Source of the DNA: Bacillota bacterium
GTDB lineage: Bacteria; Bacillota; Clostridia; Acetivibrionales; DTU013
Length of the DNA: 64,000 nt
NCBI GenBank assembly: GCA_023433505.1
Contig: JAEZCO010000033.1
Location: 1-64,000, forward strand
Direction: 5' to 3'
A program made the position numbers and the translations under genes. Below, piece after piece: positions 8,841 to 17,620 of the stretch (positions are counted from its first letter, which is position 1; every line of letters begins with the position of its first letter). A model generated the notes under the pieces. It did not search any database. It saw only the letters and a list, made by a program, of their open reading frames with translations, and was not told where the DNA came from.

Positions 8841-9647
8841 ATGGATATTGGAACAATTATTGGAATAGTCGTAGGCGTTGGCGCAGTGCTTGCCGGGTTC
8901 ACGCTGGAAGGAGGCAATCCGGCGGATTTGGTACATGAAATCTCGCCGTTTGTCATCGTTCTAGGAGGATGCTTCGGTGCAACGATACTTTCGTTTCCCC
9001 TCTCGGATATTAAAAAAGTGCCTGAAGCAGTGAAAGGACTATTCTTCACAAAAAAGAACGATCCTGTGGCCATCATAAACCAGTTAGCCGAGCTTTCCGA
9101 GAAAGCGAGGAAGGATGGGCTGCTGAGCCTGGAACAGGATGCGCAGAGCAATGAAAATGAACTGGTGAAAAAAGGTCTTGCCCTTGTTGTTGACGGCATT
9201 GAGACAGAGGTCATTAAAGATATTCTGGTACGTGAAACGCAGCTCCATGAAAGCATACATGAATCCGTTGCTAAAATATTTGAGGCCATGGGCGGTTATT
9301 CGCCGACGATGGGAGTTCTGGGAACCGTTATGGGCATGGTTCATGTATTGAAAACTATGGATGCGGACCCCAGTGGCCTAGGCCCCAAAATAGCCGTCGC
9401 ATTTCTTGCCACCCTTTTCGGCGTGGGCTTTGCCAATCTTCTCTTCCTTCCTTTTGCAGGAAGAATCAAAGCAAATGCCGAGGGGGAGAAAATGATAAAC
9501 GACCTGATCATTGAAGGTCTGTTATCCATTCAGGCCGGTGAAAATCCGAGAATCATAAAAGAGAAACTCAATCTGAACCTTCTGGAAAAAATGAGCCGCA
9601 AGGGTGGTAAGGGCAAGCAGGAAGCCAATGCAGAGGCGGAGGGGTAG
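8841..9647 (+). CDS. motA: Flagellar motor stator protein MotA
   Basis: MotA (268 residues) forms with MotB the ion channel that drives the flagellar motor. It has four membrane helices, a large cytoplasmic loop between helices 2 and 3, and the conserved segment SPTMGVLGTVMGM opening helix 3. An upstream start at 8757 is open but lacks a ribosome site; GGGAG seven bases before 8841 and the family N-terminus MDIGTIIGI support this one. It is transcribed divergently from atpI and followed after 3 bp by motB. Confidence 0.95.
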   Translation: MDIGTIIGIVVGVGAVLAGFTLEGGNPADLVHEISPFVIVLGGCFGATILSFPLSDIKKVPEAVKGLFFTKKNDPVAIINQLAELSEKARKDGLLSLEQDAQSNENELVKKGLALVVDGIETEVIKDILVRETQLHESIHESVAKIFEAMGGYSPTMGVLGTVMGMVHVLKTMDADPSGLGPKIAVAFLATLFGVGFANLLFLPFAGRIKANAEGEKMINDLIIEGLLSIQAGENPRIIKEKLNLNLLEKMSRKGGKGKQEANAEAEG

Positions 9648-9650
9648 TCA

Positions 9651-10475
9651 ATGGCCAAGACAAAAATAGTAAAAGACACTTCCGAGCGCTGGCTTTTGAC
9701 TTATGCCGACCTCATGAACCTGCTGCTGATATTATTTATTCTACTTTTTACCATGAGCAAGATGGATATTGCCAAATACCAGACGGTTGCGGCTTCTCTA
9801 AGGGCCGCTTTTGGCGACGCCACGGTCAGTCAGGTAATTGGGGATGCCGGAGGAGCTCCTTCCTTGATCAATATTGAAGGGAATAATCCCTCGCCGGTAG
9901 TTGAAGCCATGATGGAGGAGCAGCAAATGGAGGTGGTCAGGGAGAGTATCTCCAAGGTTATCGAAAAAGAAGGCCTGTCCAACCAGGTAGAGGTTACGAT
10001 CGAAGAAAGAGGGGTCGTTATTTCCATTGCGGAAAAAGTGCTGTTCAGGAGCGGAAGTGCGGATCTGGAGCCTGATTCGAAGCAGACCATCGAGAAGATC
10101 GGGAAGGTGCTTCTGGCCATTCCGGGGAAGATGATAAGAATTGAAGGGCACACGGACAACGTTCCTATAAAAACCTCAAGATTTCCTGATAATCAAGAGC
10201 TCTCAACAGCCCGTGCGAACAGTGTTTGGAGAATATTGGCCAATAACGTGGGCATTAACCCTAAAAGCATGTCCGCTACCGGGTATGGAGAGTACAGGCC
10301 GAAAATGCCCAACGATACGGAAGAGCATAGAGCTCAAAACAGAAGAGTGGATATAGCAATTCTAAAAGACATGTTTGATAAGTCCGAATCCGGTGTGGAA
10401 TCCGCAACTCCGGTGAATGAGAGCGCTGCCGGGGAAGCGGACGCAGTTCAGGAGACCCAAAAGACAGGAAATTGA
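9651..10475 (+). CDS. motB: Flagellar motor protein MotB
   Basis: MotB (274 residues) has one N-terminal membrane helix with the ion-carrying Asp20 (LLTYADLMNLLL) and a C-terminal OmpA-like peptidoglycan-binding domain with GHTDNVPI and ARANSVWRIL, which anchors the stator to the wall. It ends with a Ser/Ala/Glu-rich tail. The start lies 3 bp after motA with GGAGGGG overlapping the motA end, so the two are made together. No other flagellar gene is nearby. Confidence 0.95.
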   Translation: MAKTKIVKDTSERWLLTYADLMNLLLILFILLFTMSKMDIAKYQTVAASLRAAFGDATVSQVIGDAGGAPSLINIEGNNPSPVVEAMMEEQQMEVVRESISKVIEKEGLSNQVEVTIEERGVVISIAEKVLFRSGSADLEPDSKQTIEKIGKVLLAIPGKMIRIEGHTDNVPIKTSRFPDNQELSTARANSVWRILANNVGINPKSMSATGYGEYRPKMPNDTEEHRAQNRRVDIAILKDMFDKSESGVESATPVNESAAGEADAVQETQKTGN

Positions 10476-10521
10476 TTCGTAGAATGAAAACATTCCGAAG
10501 TAAAACCTCTTCAAATTAAGC

Positions 10522-10767
10522 TTATTGGTGGCGTTTATTCATTTTTTCATTACCATGCTTGAAGTGTCCTGTGGCCTTCGCCATTATCAATTGAGCTTCT
10601 TTACCTTCTGCATCTTTGATGTCTGCAATAAAGTCTTCAGCTTTGTTGCCACTTAGGGTAGTAACTTGTTTTCCATGCCAAGATATAAAGACTATCTTGG
10701 CTTTTGTAATCTTGTATGTAAACACTTCTTCATTAAGTTTTCCTCGTCTATCAATCGGAGTTTCCAT
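10522..10767 (-). CDS. Conserved small protein of unknown function
   Basis: An 81-residue basic, soluble protein begins METPIDRRGKLNEEVF and contains ISWHGKQVTTL and AQLIMAKATGHFKHGNE. I have seen similar short proteins in other Firmicutes and Chloroflexi as hypothetical proteins; no function is known to me. The central part looks like a small alpha/beta fold. It converges with motB and is followed upstream by a dispersed palindromic repeat, so it is probably a single gene. Confidence 0.7.
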   Translation of the reverse strand: METPIDRRGKLNEEVFTYKITKAKIVFISWHGKQVTTLSGNKAEDFIADIKDAEGKEAQLIMAKATGHFKHGNEKMNKRHQ

Positions 10768-10860
10768 TTGTCTACTCCCATCTTAAATGAAAATAATGTG
10801 CAATAAGTTTATAAACGGTGTCAGTTACCTTTAACTTATTCACAACGCACATTCACCGCT

Positions 10861-10958
10861 TGTCATTGCGTGAAGCGGAGCGACACGGCAATCTCGGCTT
10901 CTAGGCAAAATTGCATTATTGAGATTGCCGCACTACACTGCGTTCGCTCGCAATGACA
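10861..10958. repeat. Dispersed palindromic repeat, family A
   Basis: About 98 bp form a large imperfect inverted repeat with ends TGTCATTGCG and CGCAATGACA and inner arms GGCAATCTC/GAGATTGCC. A related copy lies at 21802-21905, and fragments near 23755 and 61109. It lies in the gap between the small gene and wecB (10768-10999), which holds nothing else. Confidence 0.75.
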
Positions 10959-10999
10959 GACGATTGTTGCGCATTAGCCTACCTATGTGAAGTGCAAGA

Positions 11000-12148
11000 T
11001 TACAGGAAATCCGCCGGTTTATCCTTGCTATAGCCGAATTCGTACAGAAGAGCATCGACAATACGTTTTGAGGCCATACTGTCGCCGTAAGGGTTTACGG
11101 CTTTGGCCATCCGCGAGTATTCGTCGCTATCGTCCAGCAGCTGACTTGCCAGCTTGAAAATTGTCTCCCTGTCCGTGCCGGCCAATTTAACCGTCCCAGC
11201 TTTGACGGCTTCGGGCCTTTCGGTTTCATTTCTCAGGACCAGTACAGGTTTACCCAGCGAAGGAGCTTCTTCCTGCAATCCTCCGGAGTCGGTCAATATC
11301 AGATAGGACCTGTCCATTAAATTATGCATGTCCTGTACGCCCAGTGGAGCTATCAGCTTGATTCTCGGATGGTTCTCCAGAATTCTGCGGGCAGTTTCCT
11401 GAACGGCAGGGTTTAGATGCACAGCGTATATGATTTCCACATCGGGATATTTATCTGCCGTATCCTTTAAGGCCAGGCATATATTTTCCAGTGGGACCCC
11501 CAGATTCTCACGCCTGTGGGCGGTGACGGCAAGGACCCTTTTATCTTTGAAATCCGCATTTTTCAGCGCTGTATCTTCAAAAACATAGTCTTTTTTTATC
11601 GTGGTCTTCAAAGCATCAATGACTGTATTGCCTGTTATGTATATTTTTTCGGCTTTCACACCTTCAGCCAAAAGATTGTTCCTGTTTGTCTGCGTGGGTG
11701 AAAAGTGCAAATCCGACAGTACGCCGGTAAGCCTCCGGTTCACTTCTTCCGGGAAGGGGGAATATTTGTCAAAGGTTCTGAGGCCGGCTTCGACATGTCC
11801 CACGGAGATCTTCCTATAGAAAGCTGCCAGAGAGGCAACGAAGCATGTGGAGGTATCGCCGTGCACCAGGACAATTTGGGGATTTTCCTTGTCGAAAACG
11901 CCGCTCAGACCTTCAAGGGCTTTGATTGTAATCTGTTCAAGGGTCTGCCGGGCTTGCATGATATTCAAATCGTACTGGGGAGATATACGGAATATGTCAA
12001 GCACCTGGTCCAGCATTTGCCGGTGCTGCGCGGTAACACAAACAACGGATTCTATTTGGTCGTGCTTCTCCAATTCCTTCACCAGCGGCGCCATTTTAAC
12101 TGCGTCGGGCCGGGTGCCGAAAACCGTCATTACTTTAAGCTTATTCAT
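11000..12148 (-). CDS. wecB: UDP-N-acetylglucosamine 2-epimerase
   Basis: This 382-residue enzyme (WecB/MnaA family) converts UDP-GlcNAc to UDP-ManNAc for teichoic acid linkage units and other surface glycans. It has the N-terminal VMTVFGTRPDAVKMAPL, the VHGDTSTCF segment and the C-terminal TDSGGLQEEAPSLGKP nucleotide-binding pattern. An upstream ATG adds 23 residues, but AAAGGAAAA before this ATG and the family N-terminus fix the start one base after the tagO stop. tagO and wecB therefore form one unit for glycan linker synthesis. Confidence 0.95.
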   Translation of the reverse strand: MNKLKVMTVFGTRPDAVKMAPLVKELEKHDQIESVVCVTAQHRQMLDQVLDIFRISPQYDLNIMQARQTLEQITIKALEGLSGVFDKENPQIVLVHGDTSTCFVASLAAFYRKISVGHVEAGLRTFDKYSPFPEEVNRRLTGVLSDLHFSPTQTNRNNLLAEGVKAEKIYITGNTVIDALKTTIKKDYVFEDTALKNADFKDKRVLAVTAHRRENLGVPLENICLALKDTADKYPDVEIIYAVHLNPAVQETARRILENHPRIKLIAPLGVQDMHNLMDRSYLILTDSGGLQEEAPSLGKPVLVLRNETERPEAVKAGTVKLAGTDRETIFKLASQLLDDSDEYSRMAKAVNPYGDSMASKRIVDALLYEFGYSKDKPADFL

Positions 12149-12149
12149 T

Positions 12150-13328
12150 TTATTTTCCTTTGGTTGTATTTTCGAGCAATATTGCAGCCTCGGGAGTCGG
12201 CGGTTTTTTATCGTCACTTTCCGAGCTCACATCTTTCTTGTCTGCCTCTTCAGCTTCATCCTCTTCGGAACTTTTACCCATTTCATTCATATATTTCGCT
12301 CCGCCGATAACAAATACGGCTACCGCCAGGAGAAGGATGATAGCGCTGATAGCGCCCCTGTCAGCCAAAACGATGGCGCACAGCCCAAGTGCCGCACTGG
12401 CGGTGTACATTACAACCACCGACTGCCGCTGACTTAGCCCCATATCAATCAGTTTGTGATGAAGATGGCCTCTGTCGGCCTCCATGATTGATTTACCGCT
12501 GGTTACCCTCCGGAATATTGCAAAGATGGTATCGAATAAGGGCAATCCCAGGATCAGCAGGGGAATGGCGATGGAAACAGCCGCATAGGTTTTCAAGCCG
12601 CCCTGGATGGTAATGACTCCAAGAGTAAAGCCCAGGAAGGCGGAGCCTGTTTCGCCCATGAAAATTTTCGCTGGGTTGAAGTTGTAGGGTAAAAATCCGA
12701 GAGTAGAGCCTGCAAGCGCTGCAGTGATTACTAAAGTATATACTTTTGTTGCCGGATCAAGATCGGTTCTCAAAAAGGATACAAAAAACAGCGAGAGGGA
12801 ACATATGGAGGAGACGCCTGCTGCAAGGCCGTCAAGACCGTCTATCAGGTTTATTGCATTTGTTATGCCGACGATCCAAAGTATCGTTAGAATGTAGGAA
12901 ACCGGCTCTGGAAGATTGGTAGCTCCGGTTGCTGCAAAGGGATTTGTTATTACCTCAATCCGTGTGTCTGATATGAAAACCACCGCGAATGCCGCTGCCA
13001 GCTGAAACAGCAATTTAATCCAGGATCTCAGCGTCTTGACATCATCCAGTACACCCATCACCGCTATAATGGCAATGCCTGTCAGCATTCCGATTAATTC
13101 CCTGCCCGGAGTGAATATTTTAACGGGAGAGACTGCACTAAATAGTACTGAAACCAGGTATCCGGCTACGATAGCGGCGCCGCCCATTAAAGCGATGGGT
13201 TTTTTGTGCATTCTCCTTTCATCCTTCGGCACATCCACTGCTCCAAGCTTAAAGGCCAGTTTCTTAGCCATAGGAGTGGAGGAGAAGGCGATGATGAAAG
13301 CCAGGACAAAAGTTATAAAATATTCCAT
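12150..13328 (-). CDS. tagO: Undecaprenyl-phosphate GlcNAc-1-phosphate transferase (TagO/WecA type)
   Basis: A 392-residue polytopic membrane enzyme moves GlcNAc-1-phosphate onto undecaprenyl phosphate, the first step of teichoic acid or capsule linkage. It has about eleven helices, the catalytic NLIDGLDGLAAG, GETGSAFLG and the DRGHLHHKL loop that separates WecA/TagO from MraY. The tail (about residues 350-392) is acidic and probably disordered. Its stop lies directly before wecB, which makes the partner sugar UDP-ManNAc. Confidence 0.93.
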   Translation of the reverse strand: MEYFITFVLAFIIAFSSTPMAKKLAFKLGAVDVPKDERRMHKKPIALMGGAAIVAGYLVSVLFSAVSPVKIFTPGRELIGMLTGIAIIAVMGVLDDVKTLRSWIKLLFQLAAAFAVVFISDTRIEVITNPFAATGATNLPEPVSYILTILWIVGITNAINLIDGLDGLAAGVSSICSLSLFFVSFLRTDLDPATKVYTLVITAALAGSTLGFLPYNFNPAKIFMGETGSAFLGFTLGVITIQGGLKTYAAVSIAIPLLILGLPLFDTIFAIFRRVTSGKSIMEADRGHLHHKLIDMGLSQRQSVVVMYTASAALGLCAIVLADRGAISAIILLLAVAVFVIGGAKYMNEMGKSSEEDEAEEADKKDVSSESDDKKPPTPEAAILLENTTKGK

Positions 13329-13405
13329 AGTTTACCTAACACCTTCTTGCGTATTTCACAAATATCATTCTAACCAAACTAACGATTAATTAAACGCATG
13401 TCCTT

Positions 13406-13843
13406 TTAAAGTCTGACAACCCGGATGCCGGCTTCCTTTAGCAGTTCCATCGCCAGATCGTCGGGATAGTCGCCTTTAAAAATTATTTTCTTTATTCCGG
13501 CATTGATGGCCATTTTTGCACACAACACACAGGGCTGATGGGTCACATACATTGTGCCGTCTTTAACACTGGTGCCGGAATAGGCGGCTTGCACCAAGGC
13601 ATTTTGCTCCGCATGGATTGCTCTGCACAGCTCATGCCTCTGACCGGAGGGGATTCCAAGCTCGTCTCTGAGACAGCCCAATTCGGTACAATGTTTGCAG
13701 CCGACAGGAGCGCCGTTATAGCCGGTAGCAAGGATACGCTTGTCCTTCACGATAAGAGCGCCAACCTGACGTCGGATACAGGTAGAGCGGGTTTTTATAA
13801 GATCAACGATCTCCATGAAATATTCGTCCCACGACGGCCTCAT
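13406..13843 (-). CDS. dCMP/cytidine deaminase family protein (ComEB-like)
   Basis: This 145-residue protein shows the zinc site of the deoxycytidylate deaminase family: His77 and Glu79 in HAEQ, Cys105 and Cys108 in PCVLC. It should turn dCMP into dUMP, feeding dTMP synthesis. A substrate-side zinc site like that of T4 deaminase may be formed by the Cys/His cluster at residues 49-57. It lies 48 bp after upp, and pyrimidine salvage ties the two together. Confidence 0.9.
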   Translation of the reverse strand: MRPSWDEYFMEIVDLIKTRSTCIRRQVGALIVKDKRILATGYNGAPVGCKHCTELGCLRDELGIPSGQRHELCRAIHAEQNALVQAAYSGTSVKDGTMYVTHQPCVLCAKMAINAGIKKIIFKGDYPDDLAMELLKEAGIRVVRL

Positions 13844-13891
13844 ACAGTAACCCCCTTATGCAAGCTCGATACTATTAGACTTTGCAATTAA

Positions 13892-14521
13892 TTATTTAGT
13901 TCCAAAAAGTCTGTCGCCGGCATCGCCAAGGCCGGGTATGATGTACCCGTGGTCGTTGAGCTTTTCGTCCACACAGGCGCAATATACTTCAACGTCGGGA
14001 TGATCCCTGTTGATTTTTTCTATACCGGTTTTTGCAGCAATCAGGCACATCAGCTTTATATTGCTTACGCCTTTTTCCTTGATAAAGCCTATTGCGGCAG
14101 AAGCAGATCCACCGGTGGCAAGCATCGGGTCAAGGACTACAATTTCTCTTTCCACTGCATCCACAGGCAGCTTGCAATAATATTCAACAGGCAGGAGGGT
14201 ATCAGGATCGCGATAGAGGCCGATATGGCCTACCTTTGCCATCGGCAGCAGATTCAGCATACCGTCTACCATGCCGAGGCCGGCTCTGAGGATCGGTACG
14301 ATTCCAAGTTTTTTCCCTGAGATGACCTTTGTTTTTGCTATTCCTACGGGAGTTTCTATTTCGACTTCCTTCAGCGGCATGTTTCTGGTAACTTCATAGC
14401 CCATCAGCATGGCGATTTCCGATACGAGTTCCCTGAATTCCTTGACGGTGGTGTTTTTGTCCCTGAGAAGAGAGATCTTGTGCTGGATTAAAGGATGATC
14501 GAATATAAATACTTTTTCCAT
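13892..14521 (-). CDS. upp: Uracil phosphoribosyltransferase
   Basis: The 209-residue enzyme makes UMP from uracil and PRPP. The PRPP loop DPMLATGGS is at residues 131-139 and the uracil-binding C-terminus (GDAGDRLFGTK) is complete. It lies 23 bp after rpiB. The order rpiB-upp upstream of mnaA and atp matches B. subtilis. Confidence 0.97.
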   Translation of the reverse strand: MEKVFIFDHPLIQHKISLLRDKNTTVKEFRELVSEIAMLMGYEVTRNMPLKEVEIETPVGIAKTKVISGKKLGIVPILRAGLGMVDGMLNLLPMAKVGHIGLYRDPDTLLPVEYYCKLPVDAVEREIVVLDPMLATGGSASAAIGFIKEKGVSNIKLMCLIAAKTGIEKINRDHPDVEVYCACVDEKLNDHGYIIPGLGDAGDRLFGTK

Positions 14522-14544
14522 TGGTTTGGAACCTCCAATAAATT

Positions 14545-14997
14545 TTATTTTTTTAGGTATTTTCCTTCTACTTCAGATATCTTGTCCACTCTGATCTTGT
14601 GCCTTCCACCCGCAAATGAGGTGTTAAGCCAGGTTTCGACGATGTCAAGCGCCAGCCCCGGGCCTACGACCCTGCCTCCAAGCGCAAGTATATTTGCGTC
14701 ATTGTGCTCCCGGCTCATCTTTGCCATGTAGCTGTCGGTGCAAAGGGCAGCCCTTATTCCGGGAACCTTGTTTGCGGTGATTGAAATACCGAGACCTGTT
14801 CCGCAAATGATGATCCCCCGTTCGAATTCACCGCCGGCGACGGCTTCCGCCACGGTTTTCCCATAGTCGGGATAATCTACGGAGCTTTTGCCGTCACAGG
14901 AACCGAAATCCTTATACTCAAGTCCTTGAGAACTTAGATACTTTATTATTTCCATTTTTAAATCATAACCGCCGTGGTCACTTCCAATTGCAATCAT
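14545..14997 (-). CDS. rpiB: Ribose-5-phosphate isomerase B
   Basis: This 150-residue RpiB/LacAB enzyme interconverts ribose 5-phosphate and ribulose 5-phosphate. It has the GSDHGG start and the catalytic Cys65 in IICGTGLGISI. Two ATG codons lie close together; GGAGG is two bases before the first and eight before the second, so the second was chosen. It is 51 bp after the phosphatase gene. Confidence 0.95.
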   Translation of the reverse strand: MIAIGSDHGGYDLKMEIIKYLSSQGLEYKDFGSCDGKSSVDYPDYGKTVAEAVAGGEFERGIIICGTGLGISITANKVPGIRAALCTDSYMAKMSREHNDANILALGGRVVGPGLALDIVETWLNTSFAGGRHKIRVDKISEVEGKYLKK

Positions 14998-15048
14998 CCG
15001 CATTTCCTCCGCCTTATATTTTATAGTATTGATTTATCAAAGTCAAAG

Positions 15049-15549
15049 TCAACTTTTTTTTATAATGTCCGCCAGCTTGTCAACAGCCGCTTTAATTTCC
15101 AGGGCACATCGGCTGTACAGATGGATGGGACTGCCATAAGGGTCGGTTATATCCAGGCCGCGGGTATAGTCCTGCATGTAATCGCCGTGCAGCTGCCCAT
15201 TCATGGCAAATTCCTTCAGGGTGTATGTCTTTCCAATGGCTTCAGGAAACCGTGAGAGGATAAATTCCTTCTGCTGCCAGGTCATTGTCAGGATTATAAA
15301 GGCTTCATAGATTTTCTTTTCACTGATTGCGGAAGCCGTATGACCGGAAATATCAATTTTCCATTCCGACAGCATCACATTCATGGAGTGGCTACTTGCG
15401 CTGTCTCCGGGATAGACGGATATCCCCGCCGAGGAGGCGGAAAAATTGGATGACAGCTGCGGGTCCTTTGCCAGCGCCGCTTTCAGAAATGCTTCTGCCA
15501 TTGGGCTTCTGCAGGTATTACCGGTACAAATGAACAAAATTTTTTTCAT
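15049..15549 (-). CDS. Low-molecular-weight phosphatase, YwlE/protein-arginine type
   Basis: The 166-residue protein has the P-loop CTGNTCRS (residues 8-15) and the general acid Asp136 in DPYG. In B. subtilis YwlE the Thr of this loop selects phosphoarginine over phosphotyrosine; ordinary tyrosine phosphatases have Ile or Leu there. Thr12 here and the position between sua5 and rpiB, as in B. subtilis ywlC-ywlE-ywlF, make an arginine phosphatase likely. No McsB kinase is seen in this window. It starts 6 bp after sua5. Confidence 0.88.
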   Translation of the reverse strand: MKKILFICTGNTCRSPMAEAFLKAALAKDPQLSSNFSASSAGISVYPGDSASSHSMNVMLSEWKIDISGHTASAISEKKIYEAFIILTMTWQQKEFILSRFPEAIGKTYTLKEFAMNGQLHGDYMQDYTRGLDITDPYGSPIHLYSRCALEIKAAVDKLADIIKKS

Positions 15550-15555
15550 AATCCC

Positions 15556-16608
15556 CTAAACCTTCACAATATTATAGCCGGATGCCTTTTCCAGCCTGTT
15601 CATGACGGCAAAGCCGATCCCATGGTCATCGATGGATTCGGCAAGAATGACCTGTACGTCCTGACGGTCAAACTCCCTCAATACATTAAACAGCCGGGAC
15701 GCAATGGTATCGGGCTTTTTTCTGCTTCCCATGGTGATGACGTCAATCTCAGGGTAATGGCCGACGGTTTCATCCGTTGCAAGTACGACGGACTTTATTC
15801 CGCTCTCCGAATTTTGCCTGTACACCCTGTTAATCTCAATGCTGACCTCTTCAGGCTTTCCCTCATAGATAACCAAACGGGCCTTTGGGGCGTAATGCCT
15901 GTATTTCATCCCCGGCGACTTGGGAATGTGAATTCCTTCTTCGCTATCTTTCAGGGAAGGACAAATATCAACTCTGCCCAGCACGGCTTCAAGCTGCTCG
16001 TGAGTGACTCCGCCCGGACGGAGAATGACGGGCACCGGTACGGTAATGTCAAGAACCGTCGATTCAAGCCCTACTTCGACGCTGCCGCCATCTATGATCA
16101 CATCCACTTTTCCCTCCAGATCGTCAATGACATGCAGGGCGCATGTGGGACTGGGCCTTCCGGAACTGTTAGCGCTGGGCGCAGCGACTGGCACTCCCGC
16201 TTCTTTTATAAGCAAATGGGCGATAGGGTGGGAGGGCATACGTATGGCAACGGAATCAAGTCCGGCAGTGACGATATCGGGAATAGAAGGAGATCTGGAG
16301 ATTACGAGGGTCAAAGGTCCGGGCCAGAAATTTTTTATTAGTATATCCGCAGTTGCGGGTTTTGATGAGGTAAGCATGTCCAGAGCCGTATTGTCGGCAA
16401 TGTGTACGATGAGCGGATTGTCGTTCGGTCTGCCCTTGGCTTTGAAAATATTTGATACGGCAGCCTCATTCAGTGCATTTGCACCGAGACCATAGACCGT
16501 TTCCGTGGGAAACGCAACCAATCCGCCGTTTCTAAGCACTTCTGCGGCATACTTGAGCTTGTCCCTTTCGGGATGGTGTTGATTGATTTTGATGATATCC
16601 GTTTTCAA
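15556..16608 (-). CDS. sua5: Threonylcarbamoyl-AMP synthase (Sua5)
   Basis: The 350-residue enzyme makes threonylcarbamoyl-AMP for the t6A37 modification of tRNAs that read ANN codons. It has the YrdC domain (about 1-205, with PTETVYGLGANA and SANSSGRPSPT) and a C-terminal Sua5 domain (about 245-350), so it is the long form. It is followed by the phosphatase, rpiB and upp in one unit. Confidence 0.95.
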   Translation of the reverse strand: MKTDIIKINQHHPERDKLKYAAEVLRNGGLVAFPTETVYGLGANALNEAAVSNIFKAKGRPNDNPLIVHIADNTALDMLTSSKPATADILIKNFWPGPLTLVISRSPSIPDIVTAGLDSVAIRMPSHPIAHLLIKEAGVPVAAPSANSSGRPSPTCALHVIDDLEGKVDVIIDGGSVEVGLESTVLDITVPVPVILRPGGVTHEQLEAVLGRVDICPSLKDSEEGIHIPKSPGMKYRHYAPKARLVIYEGKPEEVSIEINRVYRQNSESGIKSVVLATDETVGHYPEIDVITMGSRKKPDTIASRLFNVLREFDRQDVQVILAESIDDHGIGFAVMNRLEKASGYNIVKV

Positions 16609-16698
16609 ATTACAATTCTCCAGTCAGCAACATACTTAACGTAAAATTGCCGTGTGCAAGATATTTCTTAGGCACTGACAACTTGTATGAAATCATGC

Positions 16699-17436
16699 TC
16701 AGTTTAATACTGACACTATTATACCACAAATTATGCCTGCAACATTCCCTAATGAAGAAAGTCTTCCAAGATACAACCTTTTTGATTCGGGTACCAGTTC
16801 GCCGTAAACAATGTAAAGCATTGCGCCTCCGGCAAAACCGAGGCAAACGGCGATGAAGGCACTGGATATTCCGCTGAGCACCGAGCCGAACAAGGCGCCC
16901 AGACCCATGGGGACACCTGAAAGTATTGTCAGCGTGAAGGCCTTGAGCTTTGAGAAACCTCCTGCCCTCATGGGGACAGCCATGGCAATTCCTTCCGGAA
17001 TGTCGTGGATCATAATGACGGCAGTAATTGTGAAACCCAGACTGGCCGATGCTTCAAAGCCGGAGCCTACGGCAAAGCCTTCGGGAAAATTGTGCAGGGC
17101 TATAGCGATGGCCATGAGGATTCCGGCCCGTAAAAGGCCGTTGTCCTTCCCTGATTTCAGCAGCTTTGAATTCTTTATGGAGTTTTCTATCCCAACAATG
17201 GTAACGACTCCCACCACCACGCCGGTAATGGTGTACAAAACTCCGCCGTGCTCAAAGGCTTTTGGGATGAGTTCGAAGCAAACCACCGCCGTCATCAGGC
17301 CGGCGGAAAACTCAAGAATAACGCACATGACCCGGTTTGTAATCTTGTTTACAAAGAAGGCCGCCAGACCTCCGATGCCCGTGCCGGTTATGCCGGAGAG
17401 GAGGCCCAGGATAGTAATATTAATAATATGACTCAT
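16699..17436 (-). CDS. ZIP-family metal transporter
   Basis: This 245-residue inner-membrane protein has about eight helices and both metal-site signatures of the family, HNFPEG and HDIPEG, in helices 4 and 5. It probably imports zinc or a similar divalent metal. It sits between prfA and sua5, where many Firmicutes have prmC. A hairpin (17540-17572) on its upstream side suggests its own transcription. Confidence 0.92.
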   Translation of the reverse strand: MSHIINITILGLLSGITGTGIGGLAAFFVNKITNRVMCVILEFSAGLMTAVVCFELIPKAFEHGGVLYTITGVVVGVVTIVGIENSIKNSKLLKSGKDNGLLRAGILMAIAIALHNFPEGFAVGSGFEASASLGFTITAVIMIHDIPEGIAMAVPMRAGGFSKLKAFTLTILSGVPMGLGALFGSVLSGISSAFIAVCLGFAGGAMLYIVYGELVPESKRLYLGRLSSLGNVAGIICGIIVSVLN

Positions 17437-17539
17437 ATCACCCTCGAAATAGAAACGGTTAACTTATTCTATTCCGGAGGTGCCGCCAATATTATACGAG
17501 GCTCAAAATATCCCCGCCCTGTTGAAACTCCGCTGCGGT

Positions 17540-17572
17540 AAGGAAATTTGTCTACAACCGGCAAATTTCCTT
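17540..17572 (-). terminator. Hairpin between prfA and the ZIP gene
   Basis: A perfect 11-bp stem AAGGAAATTTG/CAAATTTCCTT lies 50 bp after the prfA stop. The T-tract is weak, so its role as a terminator is likely but not certain. Confidence 0.5.
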
Positions 17573-17590
17573 TGAATTAGGTCGTTATAA

Positions 17591-17616
17591 CGAGGCGCAA
17601 AATATTCCTCGCCTCG
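17591..17616 (-). terminator. GC-rich hairpin after prfA
   Basis: The stem CGAGGCG/CGCCTCG lies 5 bp after the prfA stop and is followed on the minus strand by TTATAA. A degenerate copy (ACGAGGCTCAAAATAT) is seen at 17497-17512. Confidence 0.55.
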
Positions 17617-17620
17617 TCAA

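Noticed and set aside
10861..10958. CRISPR-like repeat
   Set aside because: Copies are single and dispersed, with no regular spacers; no cas gene is in the window.
12150..13328. MraY rather than TagO/WecA
   Set aside because: The DRGHLHHKL loop and pairing with wecB point to TagO/WecA.
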